DNA from: Phocaeicola plebeius DSM 17135
Lineage (GTDB): Bacteria > Bacteroidota > Bacteroidia > Bacteroidales > Bacteroidaceae
Direction: 5' to 3'
Assembly: GCF_000187895.1 (NCBI RefSeq)
Contig: NZ_DS990133.1
Location: 372,001 to 436,000, forward strand
DNA: 64,000 nt
How positions within the stretch are numbered: position 1 is the stretch's first letter; each line of letters starts with the position of its first letter. A model generated the notes under the pieces. That model was not told where the DNA came from and did no database searches. It was given only the letters and a program-made list of their open reading frames with translations. The translations under genes and the position numbers were made by a program. Positions 1-8,842 of this stretch are shown piece after piece.

Positions 1-1
1 G

Positions 2-190
2 GAAGTCATGCAGATTCTAAAGGAACTGCATGAAAAAGAAGGGCTGACCATCGTAGTAGTAACCCACGAAAGCGGAGTTGCCAACCAGACCGATAAAATC
101 ATCCATATCAAAGACGGACTGATAGAGCGCATAGAAGACAACATTGACCACAATGCATCTCCATTTGGCAAAAACGGATTCATGAAATAA
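2..190 (+). CDS. ABC transporter ATP-binding protein, MacB/LolD-type, C-terminal end (partial)
   Basis: This is the last ~62 codons of an ATPase whose start lies left of the window; the frame is open from base 2. The visible part contains the switch-histidine region (VVVTHES) followed by the DKIIHIKDGLIE strand typical of LolD/MacB-type ATPases. It ends 10 bp before an FtsX-type permease, and two permeases, an adaptor and TolC follow, so it is most likely the energising subunit of a MacAB-TolC-like exporter. Walker A, signature and Walker B motifs lie outside the window, so the family is inferred from the context and the short C-terminus. Confidence 0.85.
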   Translation, partial: EVMQILKELHEKEGLTIVVVTHESGVANQTDKIIHIKDGLIERIEDNIDHNASPFGKNGFMK

Positions 191-200
191 AACACTAACC

Positions 201-1451
201 ATGACAGAATTAATACAAGAAATCTACGGAACCATCATGCGCAACAAACTGCGCACCTTGCTGACCGGTTTTTCCGTAGCATGGGGCATTTTCATGCTAA
301 TTGTATTATTGGGAGCCGGAAACGGTCTCATTCATGCTTTTGAAAACCAGTCGAAGGGCATGATTATGAACTCCATGAAAATCTATCCAGGCACGACCTC
401 ACAACCTTACAAAGGTATGAAAGAGGGCCGCAGCATTTACCTGAAAGAAAGTGACCGCGAACTTACTGCTACATCATTTCCAGATCACATCATTCACACC
501 GGTGCGACCGTCAGTAAAGGAGATGTCATTCTTACTTACGGAAAAGAAGCTGTCAGTATCGGAATCAACGGAGTCTTTCCTAATTATCCTTCACTTGAAG
601 CTATCAAAATTAAAGAAGGACGCTTCGTTAACGCACGCGACATGGAGGAGCGACGAAAGATCATCGTACTACATGAAAAAACGGTAAAGAATCTTTTTCC
701 TCACACTTCTCCTATCGGAAAGTACCTTAATGCGCAAGGCGTACCTTATCAGGTGGTAGGCATCTACACTGACCAGAATAGTTTTTCTCCTTCTGCTCTC
801 GTTCCGTTCACTACCCTGCAAACCATCTATCAAAAAGGCGACAGCATAGACAACATCACGTTTACGACCAAAGGCCTGACTAATGAAGCGACCAACGAAC
901 AGTTTGAAGCGGAATACCGACAGGCTTTAGGACTGAAGAAACAATTCTCGCCTACCGATGAAGGAGCCATCTGGATATGGAACCGGTTTACGCAATATCT
1001 TCAACAACAGACGGCTACCCAAATCCTGCATACTGCCATCTGGGTAATCGGAATCTTTACCCTGCTCAGCGGTATCGTAGGAGTGAGCAACATCATGCTG
1101 ATTACCGTCCGCGAACGCACACACGAGTTTGGCATCCGCAAAGCCTTGGGAGCCAAACCCGCTTCCATCCTCTGGCTGATTATCTCGGAAAGTGTGACCA
1201 TCACGACTTTCTTCGGCTACATCGGCATGGTGGCAGGCATTGCCGTGACGGAATACATGAATCAAGTGGCAGGCAAACAGACCATGGACATGGGTGTATT
1301 TTCGATGACCTTTTTCGAAAACCCAACAGTAGACTTATCCATCGCCATAGAGGCTACCTTGACATTAGTTATCGCCGGTACACTGGCCGGACTCTTCCCG
1401 GCAAGAAAAGCAGCCAGAATCCGACCTATTGAAGCACTTAGAGCAGATTAA
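201..1451 (+). CDS. ABC transporter permease, MacB/FtsX type (first of pair)
   Basis: Inner-membrane permease of 416 residues. One membrane segment lies near residues 18-40, followed by a large periplasmic MacB_PCD-type domain (about 45-240). An FtsX domain follows, with three membrane segments near 275-300, 325-345 and 375-395. The stretch GVSNIMLITVRERTHEFGIRKALGA is a hallmark of this family, as is the final PARKAARIRPIEALRAD. Proteins of this type transmit ATP hydrolysis mechanically to a periplasmic adaptor and TolC. It sits 10 bp after the ATPase and 2 bp before a paralogous permease, so the two probably form a heterodimer. The substrate cannot be told from sequence; macrolides, peptides and lipoproteins are all known for the family. 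Confidence 0.93.
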   Translation: MTELIQEIYGTIMRNKLRTLLTGFSVAWGIFMLIVLLGAGNGLIHAFENQSKGMIMNSMKIYPGTTSQPYKGMKEGRSIYLKESDRELTATSFPDHIIHTGATVSKGDVILTYGKEAVSIGINGVFPNYPSLEAIKIKEGRFVNARDMEERRKIIVLHEKTVKNLFPHTSPIGKYLNAQGVPYQVVGIYTDQNSFSPSALVPFTTLQTIYQKGDSIDNITFTTKGLTNEATNEQFEAEYRQALGLKKQFSPTDEGAIWIWNRFTQYLQQQTATQILHTAIWVIGIFTLLSGIVGVSNIMLITVRERTHEFGIRKALGAKPASILWLIISESVTITTFFGYIGMVAGIAVTEYMNQVAGKQTMDMGVFSMTFFENPTVDLSIAIEATLTLVIAGTLAGLFPARKAARIRPIEALRAD

Positions 1452-1453
1452 TC

Positions 1454-2698
1454 ATGAGACGATTTGATTTAGATACATGGGAAGAAATTCTTCTCACTAT
1501 CACCCGCAACAAAACCAGAAGCTTTCTGACTGCCTTCGGTATTTTCTGGGGAATATTCATGCTGATTTCCCTGATGGGAGGTGCCAAAGGATTACAACAA
1601 ATGCTTTCCCGACAGTTTGAAGGCTTCGCTACCAATTCCGGCTTTTTAGGTACAAACAAGACAAGCAAGGCCTACAAAGGTTTTCAACAAGGCAGATACT
1701 GGGACTTGGAAAACAAGGATGTGGAACGTGTGAGAAAACAGGTCAGTGAACTGGAAACCGTGACCGCCACCCTCGCCAAATGGGGTATCAATGCCATTTA
1801 TAACGAAAATAAAATCTCAGGTACGCTGAAAGGACTTTATCCGGAATACCAGAAAATAGAAGAACCGAACATCGTGTTCGGACGGTTCATCAACGACGTT
1901 GACATACGCGACCAGCGAAAAGTCTGTGTGATTGGAAAGCGTATTTACGAGACCTTGTTCCCGGGAGGAGAAGACCCTTGCGGAAAGTTTATTGAAGTCA
2001 ATGGCATCTACTACCGGGTAATCGGAGTAAGCATGGCGGTAGGAAATATTTCCATACAAGGCCAGTCCGAAACGTCGGTCATCATCCCGTTTTCTACCAT
2101 GCAACAGAACTATAACTTCGGACAGAATGTGCAGCTGCTCTGTTATACGGCCCGTAAAGGATACTCCATCGGTGAGGTAGAGAAAAAGGTAGAGCAAGTG
2201 GTCAAAAAAGCCCACCTGATTCATCCGGACGACGGACAGGCCGTTATTTTGGTCAACGCTGAAGCCATGTTCAGCATGGTAGACAACCTGTTTTCCGGCA
2301 TTCGGATTTTGGGATGGATGGTCGGCCTCGGCACCCTGCTGGCCGGAGCCATCGGTGTGAGCAACATCATGATGGTTACGGTTAAGGAACGGACCACCGA
2401 AATCGGCATACGTCGTGCCATCGGAGCTCGTCCGAATGATATCTTGTCGCAGATTCTCTCCGAAAGTATGGTACTGACCATCCTGGCTGGTATGGCGGGA
2501 ATCTCCTTCGCCGTATTTTTATTAAACGTGACGGAAATGGGAACCTCCACCCCCACTTCTCCCACTGAATTTCAAATCAGTTTCTGGGAAGCTATCGGCG
2601 CCTGTCTACTCCTGCTAGTTTTAGGACTGTTAGCCGGACTTGCTCCTGCCTACCGCGCCATGAGTATCAAACCCATTGAAGCCATACGCGACGAATAA
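1454..2698 (+). CDS. ABC transporter permease, MacB/FtsX type (second of pair)
   Basis: Paralogue of the preceding permease (414 residues) with the same plan: N-terminal membrane segment (about 22-42), periplasmic domain, and C-terminal FtsX domain with three membrane segments. The conserved GVSNIMMVTVKERTTEIGIRRAIGA stretch and the terminal PAYRAMSIKPIEAIRDE match the family. It starts 2 bp after the stop of the first permease, which suggests translational coupling. Two different permease genes served by one ATPase gene is a common arrangement in Bacteroidetes, in contrast to the fused single-chain MacB of proteobacteria. Confidence 0.93.
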   Translation: MRRFDLDTWEEILLTITRNKTRSFLTAFGIFWGIFMLISLMGGAKGLQQMLSRQFEGFATNSGFLGTNKTSKAYKGFQQGRYWDLENKDVERVRKQVSELETVTATLAKWGINAIYNENKISGTLKGLYPEYQKIEEPNIVFGRFINDVDIRDQRKVCVIGKRIYETLFPGGEDPCGKFIEVNGIYYRVIGVSMAVGNISIQGQSETSVIIPFSTMQQNYNFGQNVQLLCYTARKGYSIGEVEKKVEQVVKKAHLIHPDDGQAVILVNAEAMFSMVDNLFSGIRILGWMVGLGTLLAGAIGVSNIMMVTVKERTTEIGIRRAIGARPNDILSQILSESMVLTILAGMAGISFAVFLLNVTEMGTSTPTSPTEFQISFWEAIGACLLLLVLGLLAGLAPAYRAMSIKPIEAIRDE

Positions 2699-2729
2699 AT
2701 AAAACCACAAAACAAAAACCAAAGTTGAT

Positions 2730-3827
2730 ATGAAAAAGTACATCAAGATTATCTCGCTGATAGTGATTGCACTCATCTTTATCGGCACATTTGTATTTCT
2801 GTACCAAAAGTCACAACCCAAAGATACGGTTTATGACATTCTTCATCCTCAAACCACAGACTTGGCACAAATCACCGTAGCTACTGGAAAAATTGAGCCA
2901 CGCGATGAAGTGCAAATCAAGCCACAGATTTCAGGCATCATATCCGAGGTCTACAAGGAAGCCGGAGAAACGGTAAAAAAAGGAGAAATCATCGCCAAAG
3001 TCAAGGTAATCCCCGAATTAGGTTCGCTCAACTCTGCCGAAAGCCGCGTGCGCCTGGCCGAAATCAATGGCCGTCAGGCTGAAACCGACCTGGAACGTAT
3101 GGAGAAGCTTTACAAAGACAAACTGGTAAGCAGTGAGGAATATGAAAAGACCTTGCTGGCCGCCAAACAAGCCAGAGAGGAACTCCAGGCTGCCAAAGAT
3201 AACCTGGAAATCGTGAAGGAAGGTATCACCAAAAGCAGTGCCTCTTTCAGCAGCACACTGATTCGCTCTACAATTGACGGATTGATTCTGGACGTTCCCA
3301 TCAAGGTCGGCAACTCGGTTATCATGAGCAATACGTTCAACGACGGTACCACCATCGCCACCGTGGCCGATATGAGCGACCTTATCTTTAGAGGAAACGT
3401 AGACGAAACAGAAGTGGGACGTATTCACGAAGGAACTCCTGTAAAAATCACATTGGGAGCCTTGCAGAACATGAAATTCGATGCCGTATTGGAATACATC
3501 TCTCCAAAAAGTGTAGAAAATAACGGAGCCAACCAGTTTGAAATCAAGGCCGCCATCACGGTACCCGACAGTATCACCATCCGTTCCGGCTACAGCGCCA
3601 ATGCGGAAATCGAACTCCAGCGGGCCAACAATGCCCTGACCGTACCAGAAAGTACCATCGAATTCAGTGGTGACTCTACTTTCGTATATGTGCTGACGGA
3701 CAGCGTACCGACACAGAAGTTTACACGCCGACAGGTACAGACCGGTATCAGCGACGGAGTGAATATCGAGATTAAAAGCGGGCTGAAAGCCAACGAACCG
3801 ATACGCGGACTTAAAAAAGAAATGTAA
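2730..3827 (+). CDS. Efflux periplasmic adaptor (MacA/HlyD family)
   Basis: Membrane-fusion protein of 365 residues that would bridge the FtsX-type permeases and the TolC channel. It has an N-terminal membrane anchor (about 5-24, no lipobox), a lipoyl/barrel-sandwich half motif near 55-85 (VEPRDEVQIKPQISG-like region with GETVKKGEIIAKV), a coiled-coil hairpin (about 100-165) and beta-barrel and membrane-proximal domains (about 200-360). The ATG at 2730 follows the previous stop by 31 bp, and the next gene starts 3 bp after its stop. The MacA assignment rests on context with the permeases; RND-type adaptors look similar, but no RND pump gene is present here. Confidence 0.92.
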   Translation: MKKYIKIISLIVIALIFIGTFVFLYQKSQPKDTVYDILHPQTTDLAQITVATGKIEPRDEVQIKPQISGIISEVYKEAGETVKKGEIIAKVKVIPELGSLNSAESRVRLAEINGRQAETDLERMEKLYKDKLVSSEEYEKTLLAAKQAREELQAAKDNLEIVKEGITKSSASFSSTLIRSTIDGLILDVPIKVGNSVIMSNTFNDGTTIATVADMSDLIFRGNVDETEVGRIHEGTPVKITLGALQNMKFDAVLEYISPKSVENNGANQFEIKAAITVPDSITIRSGYSANAEIELQRANNALTVPESTIEFSGDSTFVYVLTDSVPTQKFTRRQVQTGISDGVNIEIKSGLKANEPIRGLKKEM

Positions 3828-3830
3828 GCC

Positions 3831-5165
3831 ATGAAAATCAATACAAAACTACTGACCGTACTGAGCATCAGTATACTGCTGGCCAATGGCACACAAGCCC
3901 AGGAGGCATGGGACTTGACTCGCTGCATCGACTATGCCATTGCTCATAATCTGACCGTCAAACAACAGGAGGCAGCTCGTGACAAAAGCGAAGTGGAACT
4001 GAATACTGCCAAATGGAGCCGTCTGCCCGACCTGAACGGTAGTGCCTCTCACTCTTTCAACTTCGGACGAAGCTTGCAGGCCAACAATACGTACCAGAGT
4101 ATCAATACCCAGAACACCGGCCTCAACCTGAGTACAAGCGTACCCTTGTTCACCGGTATGCAGATACCCAACAACATTGCGCTCTCCAAACTGAACCTGA
4201 AAGCGGCCACCGAAGACTTGAACAAGGCCAAAGAAGACATCAGCATTGAGGTAGCCTCTGCTTACCTGCAAGTGTTGTTCAACGAAGAACTGGTCAAGAT
4301 AGCCCGGCAGCAGGTAGAGTTAAGCCAGGAAATGCTGACACAAAAGGAGGCCTATTTCAAAAATGGAAAGGCGTCTGAAGCGGAATGGTATGAAGCCAAG
4401 TCGCGCGTGGCACAAGACCAATTGTCACTGGTGCAGACTGAAAACGACTACCGTCTGTCTCTGCTCGACTTAAGCCAGCTGCTGGAACTGCCCTCTCCCG
4501 ACAATTTCCGGATTGTCTCTCCCGACATCCAGCCGGAACAACTGTTCGGTACACTGACTCCTCCTGCCGAAATCTACAGTCAAGCTTTACTGACCAAGCC
4601 GTCCATCAAAGCCGCACAATACCGTCTGGAAGGAGCTGCACGCAGCATCCGCATTGCACAAAGTGCCTATTATCCGCAACTAAACTTCGGAGCCGGACTG
4701 GGAACAAGCTATTATAATGTATCGGGAAGAGAAAATCCGAGCTTCCACTCTCAGTTGAAAGATAATTTCAGCCAGTATGTAGGCCTCTCGTTAAGCATCC
4801 CTATCTTCAACCGACTGAGCACACGCAATCGGGTACGTACGGCGCGCATTGAACAGACAACCTTAAATTGGCAGCTGGAAGAAACCAAGAAGAAACTTTA
4901 CAAGGAAATCCAGCAAGCCTACTACAATGCGGTCAATGCGGAAAGCAAATACCAAAGCAGCCAGGTGGCAGATGAAGCAGCAGAAGCCTCTTTCAAGCTG
5001 ATGAAAGAAAAATACACGCACGGAAAAGCAAATGCTACGGAATACAACGAAGCCCGGACCAACTGGATGAAAGCTGTATCCGACTGCGTACAAGCTAAAT
5101 ACGATTACTTGTTCCGTACCAAGATACTGGATTTCTACAAAGGAATTCCCTTAACCCTAAAATAG
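3831..5165 (+). CDS. TolC-family outer-membrane efflux channel
   Basis: Outer-membrane factor of 444 residues with a signal peptide (about 1-23, cleaved after a TQAQ-like site) and two OEP repeats rich in predicted long helices (about 25-220 and 245-440). The start DLTRCIDYAIAHNLTVKQQ matches the first helix of OEP domains. As the last gene of the efflux operon it would form the trimeric exit duct. No clear hairpin terminator follows; instead the convergent gap to the rRNA methyltransferase holds a 22-bp-period repeat array. A second TolC-type gene exists at 53134 with a different ABC system, so the window encodes two dedicated channels. Confidence 0.94.
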   Translation: MKINTKLLTVLSISILLANGTQAQEAWDLTRCIDYAIAHNLTVKQQEAARDKSEVELNTAKWSRLPDLNGSASHSFNFGRSLQANNTYQSINTQNTGLNLSTSVPLFTGMQIPNNIALSKLNLKAATEDLNKAKEDISIEVASAYLQVLFNEELVKIARQQVELSQEMLTQKEAYFKNGKASEAEWYEAKSRVAQDQLSLVQTENDYRLSLLDLSQLLELPSPDNFRIVSPDIQPEQLFGTLTPPAEIYSQALLTKPSIKAAQYRLEGAARSIRIAQSAYYPQLNFGAGLGTSYYNVSGRENPSFHSQLKDNFSQYVGLSLSIPIFNRLSTRNRVRTARIEQTTLNWQLEETKKKLYKEIQQAYYNAVNAESKYQSSQVADEAAEASFKLMKEKYTHGKANATEYNEARTNWMKAVSDCVQAKYDYLFRTKILDFYKGIPLTLK

Positions 5166-5203
5166 AACAACTTTCTATATTTCAGAAAGTTACAAAAACT
5201 TCA

Positions 5204-5344
5204 TCAAAACGCTTTAGCTCTTTCAGAAAAACATCTTTATGTTTGGATGAAAACACCAAAGCGTTTTGATTAAAATGAACTTGCGTTTCAAATAAAGCGT
5301 ACTTGCGTTTGATTTGAAACGCACTTGTGTTTTATGACGAATGT
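5204..5344. repeat. Degenerate 22-bp-period tandem array A
   Basis: The convergent gap between tolC and the rRNA methyltransferase gene carries units starting at 5235, 5257, 5279, 5301 and 5323, each 22 bp. GTTT stands at unit positions 7-10 in all five, and an A-rich AAAC-like block recurs near positions 16-20. The core ACTTGCGTTT is exact at 5279 and 5301 and has one change at 5323. A 12-bp perfect inverted repeat, TCAAAACGCTTT (5204-5215) and AAAGCGTTTTGA (5258-5269), overlaps the array. Spacers are absent, so it is not a CRISPR. The function is unknown. Confidence 0.75.
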
Positions 5345-5354
5345 AAAGAGTTTT

Positions 5355-6767
5355 TTATCCGAATAAATCCGGAATAATTTCCGGCAAATATCCGCTTCGG
5401 ATTCGCCACTCCTGCGGGTACAAGTTATTGGCCCGGTTACCGATATTCTTGGCAAATCCTAATACCTGACCTTGATAAGTAAGTGTCACATACCCTCTCG
5501 GCACTTCCGGTGAAAGCACTACCGCTTCTTTCCGCAAATAAGCAATGGCCTGCGGGTAAGTCAGTTCAGCCATCGGAAACGAATCTCTCTCAAAAACGGT
5601 ACTCATAGCCAGGGCATGCGAAGGCTGCCAGTCCTTTCCCTTCAATTCTCCCAAAGAGATTCCGGCATGCAGTATGCGCAGCTGGCTCTTCAGCAGGTCA
5701 TACGTATCTTTATAGGCAGCAGGAAAAGCCATCGCTTCACTGTCATTTACTTCAAACACATAGTCTCCGGCTCCCTGCACCCAGGCTTTCATTTCCTTAG
5801 GTACTTGAAGCGCAACCACCTTACCTCCTTTTCCTTTTTTGGAAGCCTTCCCACCGGTCTTTGTCCGCATACTTACCGCGGGTTCATCCGCTGTTTTCTG
5901 CAGAACTGCCAGAAACAGGCCCTCGCCCGTAGTTTTATGAGGCAGGAAACGATAAACCGGAAACTCCGTACCGGTCAGATTTCCCGTAATGTGCCAGTCC
6001 GGCTGCATTTCCAAAGGAAGTACTTCTGCTCCAAGTTCTTGAGCAATCCATGCCACATTATCCTCATTTTCCTCCCGATTATATGTGCACGTGCTATAAA
6101 CCAGCAGGCCTCCGGTCTTCAGGCAAGGCCATATATCCCGTAAGATACGGCGCTGCCGTTGCCAGCAGGTATCCACATTCTCTATGCTCCACTCCTGCAC
6201 GGCCACTTCATCTTTGCGGAACATTCCTTCACCCGAACAGGGCACATCTGTCAGAATCACATCGAACAACGGTCCTAACTCTGTAAAATCAGCCGGATCA
6301 TTATTGGTTACAATCACCCCCGAATTTCCCCACTTTATCAGATTCTCGGCCAGCACCTGCGAACGGTTGCGCATCACCTCATTGGCCACCAGCAAGCTGC
6401 CTTCCGGAAGTACGCTACGGGCCAAGGTAGATTTTCCTCCCGGAGCCGCGCACAAATCGAGCATCGTGACCGGCTCGTGCACATACTGACGTAACGCCTG
6501 TTCCAGGAACATGGACGAAGCTTCCTGCACATAATAGCAGCCCGCATGAAACAAGGGATCGAACGTAAACGACGGACGACCGGACAGGTAATATCCTTCA
6601 CGGCACCAGGGCACAGCTGTGCTTTCCTGCGGAACAAGGTCACTTTTATCCGTATTCATCCGAATACTGACAGGCGTATCTTTTCCCAATGCTTCAGCCA
6701 AAGCAGCAAACTCCGCATCTCCCAGCAACTGACGTGTACGGAGGATAAAATCAGAAGGTAAATTCAT
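5355..6767 (-). CDS. rRNA (cytosine-C5-)-methyltransferase, RsmF/NOL1-NOP2-Sun family
   Basis: S-adenosylmethionine-dependent RNA m5C methyltransferase of 470 residues. It shows the SAM-binding DLCAAPGGKST at about 104-114, the PCSGEGMFRKD motif carrying one conserved cysteine, and STCTYNREENE carrying the catalytic cysteine. The C-terminal third resembles the RNA-binding extension of RsmF (YebU). RsmF methylates C1407 of 16S rRNA in E. coli; whether this protein hits the same base is not visible here. A lysine/glycine-rich linker (about 310-330) separates the domains. It is transcribed convergently to tolC and divergently from thyA. Confidence 0.92.
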   Translation of the reverse strand: MNLPSDFILRTRQLLGDAEFAALAEALGKDTPVSIRMNTDKSDLVPQESTAVPWCREGYYLSGRPSFTFDPLFHAGCYYVQEASSMFLEQALRQYVHEPVTMLDLCAAPGGKSTLARSVLPEGSLLVANEVMRNRSQVLAENLIKWGNSGVIVTNNDPADFTELGPLFDVILTDVPCSGEGMFRKDEVAVQEWSIENVDTCWQRQRRILRDIWPCLKTGGLLVYSTCTYNREENEDNVAWIAQELGAEVLPLEMQPDWHITGNLTGTEFPVYRFLPHKTTGEGLFLAVLQKTADEPAVSMRTKTGGKASKKGKGGKVVALQVPKEMKAWVQGAGDYVFEVNDSEAMAFPAAYKDTYDLLKSQLRILHAGISLGELKGKDWQPSHALAMSTVFERDSFPMAELTYPQAIAYLRKEAVVLSPEVPRGYVTLTYQGQVLGFAKNIGNRANNLYPQEWRIRSGYLPEIIPDLFG

Positions 6768-6812
6768 GTTTCCAGCAATTGATTACGGCGGCAAAAATAC
6801 AAAAAAATTAGC

Positions 6813-6820
6813 TACCTTTG
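6813..6820 (+). promoter_or_regulatory. Bacteroidetes -7 box for thyA-folA
   Basis: TACCTTTG matches the TAnnTTTG consensus and lies 21 bp upstream of the thyA ATG. No good TTTG -33 element is seen at the expected spacing. Confidence 0.6.
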
Positions 6821-6841
6821 CACAAACAAAAAAATCCAATC

Positions 6842-7636
6842 ATGAAACAATATCTCGATTTGTTGCACCGCATCCGTACGGAAGGAGTACGAAAAGAAGA
6901 CCGTACCGGAACGGGCACCATCAGCGTGTTCGGACATCAGATGCGCTTCAATCTGGAAGAAGGCTTTCCGCTTGTCACGACCAAAAAACTTCACTTGAAA
7001 TCCATCATCCATGAACTGCTCTGGTTCTTACAAGGAGATACCAACGTGAAATACCTGCAAGAAAACGGGGTCAGAATCTGGAACGAATGGGCAGACGAAA
7101 ACGGTGATTTAGGGCACATCTATGGTTACCAGTGGCGTTCATGGCCGGGTTATGACGGCAAGTTCATCGACCAGATTTCGGAAGCAGTGGAAACCATCAA
7201 GCATAATCCCGACTCACGACGCATCATAGTCAGTGCATGGAACGTGGGCGACCTGAACAACATGAATCTTCCGCCGTGTCATGCATTCTTCCAGTTTTAC
7301 GTAGCCAACGGACGTCTCAGTCTGCAAATGTACCAGCGCAGCGCCGATACCTTCTTGGGAGTACCTTTCAACATCGCATCGTATGCCCTGTTGCTGCAAA
7401 TGATGGCACAGGTAACCGGCTTGAAAGCGGGCGACTTTATTCATACACTCGGCGACGCTCATATTTACCTGAATCACCTGGAACAGGTAGACCTGCAGCT
7501 CACCCGTACCCCGCGCCCCCTGCCTACCATGAAAATCAATCCGGACGTGAAAGATATTTTCAGCTTCCACTACGAAGATTTCCAGCTGGAAAATTATGAC
7601 CCCTGGCCTCATATTGCCGGAAAAGTATCTGTATAA
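6842..7636 (+). CDS. thyA: Thymidylate synthase
   Basis: Converts dUMP and methylene-tetrahydrofolate to dTMP and dihydrofolate. The 264-residue length equals that of the E. coli enzyme, and the catalytic cysteine in LPPCHAFFQ falls at residue 146, the same number as in E. coli. [15 protein letters not shown] and RRIIVSAWN (dUMP and folate contacts) are intact. The ATG at 6842 (MKQYLDLL) is chosen because it aligns with the family start; an earlier in-frame ATG at 6818 overlaps the probable -7 box. folA follows 17 bp later, which recycles the dihydrofolate that ThyA makes. Confidence 0.97.
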   Translation: MKQYLDLLHRIRTEGVRKEDRTGTGTISVFGHQMRFNLEEGFPLVTTKKLHLKSIIHELLWFLQGDTNVKYLQENGVRIWNEWADENGDLGHIYGYQWRSWPGYDGKFIDQISEAVETIKHNPDSRRIIVSAWNVGDLNNMNLPPCHAFFQFYVANGRLSLQMYQRSADTFLGVPFNIASYALLLQMMAQVTGLKAGDFIHTLGDAHIYLNHLEQVDLQLTRTPRPLPTMKINPDVKDIFSFHYEDFQLENYDPWPHIAGKVSV

Positions 7637-7653
7637 CATTAAAACCCTCAGAC

Positions 7654-8148
7654 ATGACACTATCCATCATTGCAGCCATCAATCAGAAAAGAGGAATAGG
7701 CTATCAGAACAAGCTGCTCTACTGGCTGCCAAACGACTTAAAACGCTTCAAGGCACTGACCACCGGACATACCATCATCATGGGACGCCACACGTTTGAA
7801 TCTCTTCCGAAAGGAGCTCTCCCCAACCGGAGAAACGTGGTACTCAGCCGTCAGGAACTGCACTTTGAAGGTGCGGAATGCTTCCACACACTGGCCGATG
7901 CCCTGCATACCTGCAAGGAAGACGAAGAGGTATTTATCATCGGAGGAGCTACCCTCTACACGGAAGCACTCCCACTGGCCGACTGCCTGTACCTTACAGA
8001 AGTAGACGATGAGCAGGCACCCGCCGATGCGTTCTTCCCGGAAGTAAGTCCGGAGTTATGGAAAGAAAAAAGTAGAGAATGCCATCCGACAGACGAAAAG
8101 CATCTCTACTCCTATAGTTTCGTGGATTACGAACGTACGCAAAAATAA
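7654..8148 (+). CDS. folA: Dihydrofolate reductase
   Basis: Reduces dihydrofolate to tetrahydrofolate with NADPH. The 164-residue protein starts MTLSIIAAINQKRGIGYQNKLLYWLPNDLKRFK, where the WLPNDLKRFK segment holds the active-site acidic residue. GRHTFESLP and the nucleotide-binding IIGGATLYTEAL are also typical. It is directly downstream of thyA (17 bp), a common and functionally logical pairing. The gene ends 11 bp before the end of the convergent Lrp-type regulator. Confidence 0.96.
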   Translation: MTLSIIAAINQKRGIGYQNKLLYWLPNDLKRFKALTTGHTIIMGRHTFESLPKGALPNRRNVVLSRQELHFEGAECFHTLADALHTCKEDEEVFIIGGATLYTEALPLADCLYLTEVDDEQAPADAFFPEVSPELWKEKSRECHPTDEKHLYSYSFVDYERTQK

Positions 8149-8159
8149 GCCTCGCGATT

Positions 8160-8639
8160 TTAATCTTCATCATTCGCCAGATCCATTATCGGCATCTGGC
8201 GCTTGATAGCTTCACGGAAAGAAATAATTGTTTCCGAGCGCGACAAGCCCAACGGTTGAAGTTTATCGTGGATAATTTCCAGCAAGTGATGATTGTTCTT
8301 CGCATAAATCTTGATGAACATGTCATACTGCCCTGTCGTAAAATGACATTCCACTACTTCTGGAATAAACTTCAAAGCTTCCGTTACAGTATCAAACTGC
8401 TCCGGATCTTTCAAATACAAACCGATGTAAGCACAGGTTTCATAACCTATCTTTTCCGGGTCAATGATAAATTCTGAACCTTTCAGAATTCCAAGGTTCG
8501 TCAACTTTTGAATTCGCTGATGAATAGCGGCTCCTGATACATTGCAAGCACGTGCTACTTCCAAAAAAGGAATACGTGCATTGCCTGCGATCATACGCAG
8601 AATTTGTTCGTCTAAACTGTCTAATTGATGATGTCCCAT
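8160..8639 (-). CDS. Lrp/AsnC-family transcriptional regulator
   Basis: A 159-residue DNA-binding regulator. An N-terminal winged helix-turn-helix (about 5-60, with LDEQILRMIAGNARIPFLEVARACNVSGAAIHQRIQKL) is followed by the RAM ligand-binding and oligomerisation domain (about 70-150). Family members form octamers and usually sense amino acids. The gene stands alone, convergent with folA, with a -7 box 22 bp upstream of its start. The target genes and ligand cannot be inferred from its neighbours. Confidence 0.93.
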   Translation of the reverse strand: MGHHQLDSLDEQILRMIAGNARIPFLEVARACNVSGAAIHQRIQKLTNLGILKGSEFIIDPEKIGYETCAYIGLYLKDPEQFDTVTEALKFIPEVVECHFTTGQYDMFIKIYAKNNHHLLEIIHDKLQPLGLSRSETIISFREAIKRQMPIMDLANDED

Positions 8640-8661
8640 CTTCTATGTTTTTGTATTCATG

Positions 8662-8669
8662 CAAAGGTA
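8662..8669 (-). promoter_or_regulatory. -7 box for the Lrp-type regulator
   Basis: On the minus strand this reads TACCTTTG, a TAnnTTTG match 22 bp upstream of the ATG. A TTG at 8692-8694 is about 22 bp further upstream, slightly longer than the usual spacing. Confidence 0.55.
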
Positions 8670-8807
8670 ATACTTTTTCTTCATACAATTTCAATATTTA
8701 TTACTTTTACATGCCTTTAACCATAAACTTTGCAGAAGGACCGACATTTTTCATCAGATATTTATAATATCGGCCGCTCATTTCTAATTTTTGCAAATTC
8801 CAAATAG

Positions 8808-8842
8808 CAAAGAAGAATCAACCTCCAGCTTATTCTTCTTTG
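8808..8842 (-). terminator. Hairpin at the end of the HTCS gene
   Basis: A perfect 11-bp inverted repeat, CAAAGAAGAAT and ATTCTTCTTTG, with a 13-nt loop straddles the HTCS stop codon. The sequence after it on the minus strand is not strongly U-rich, so it may be an inefficient terminator or a 3' stabilising hairpin. Confidence 0.4.
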
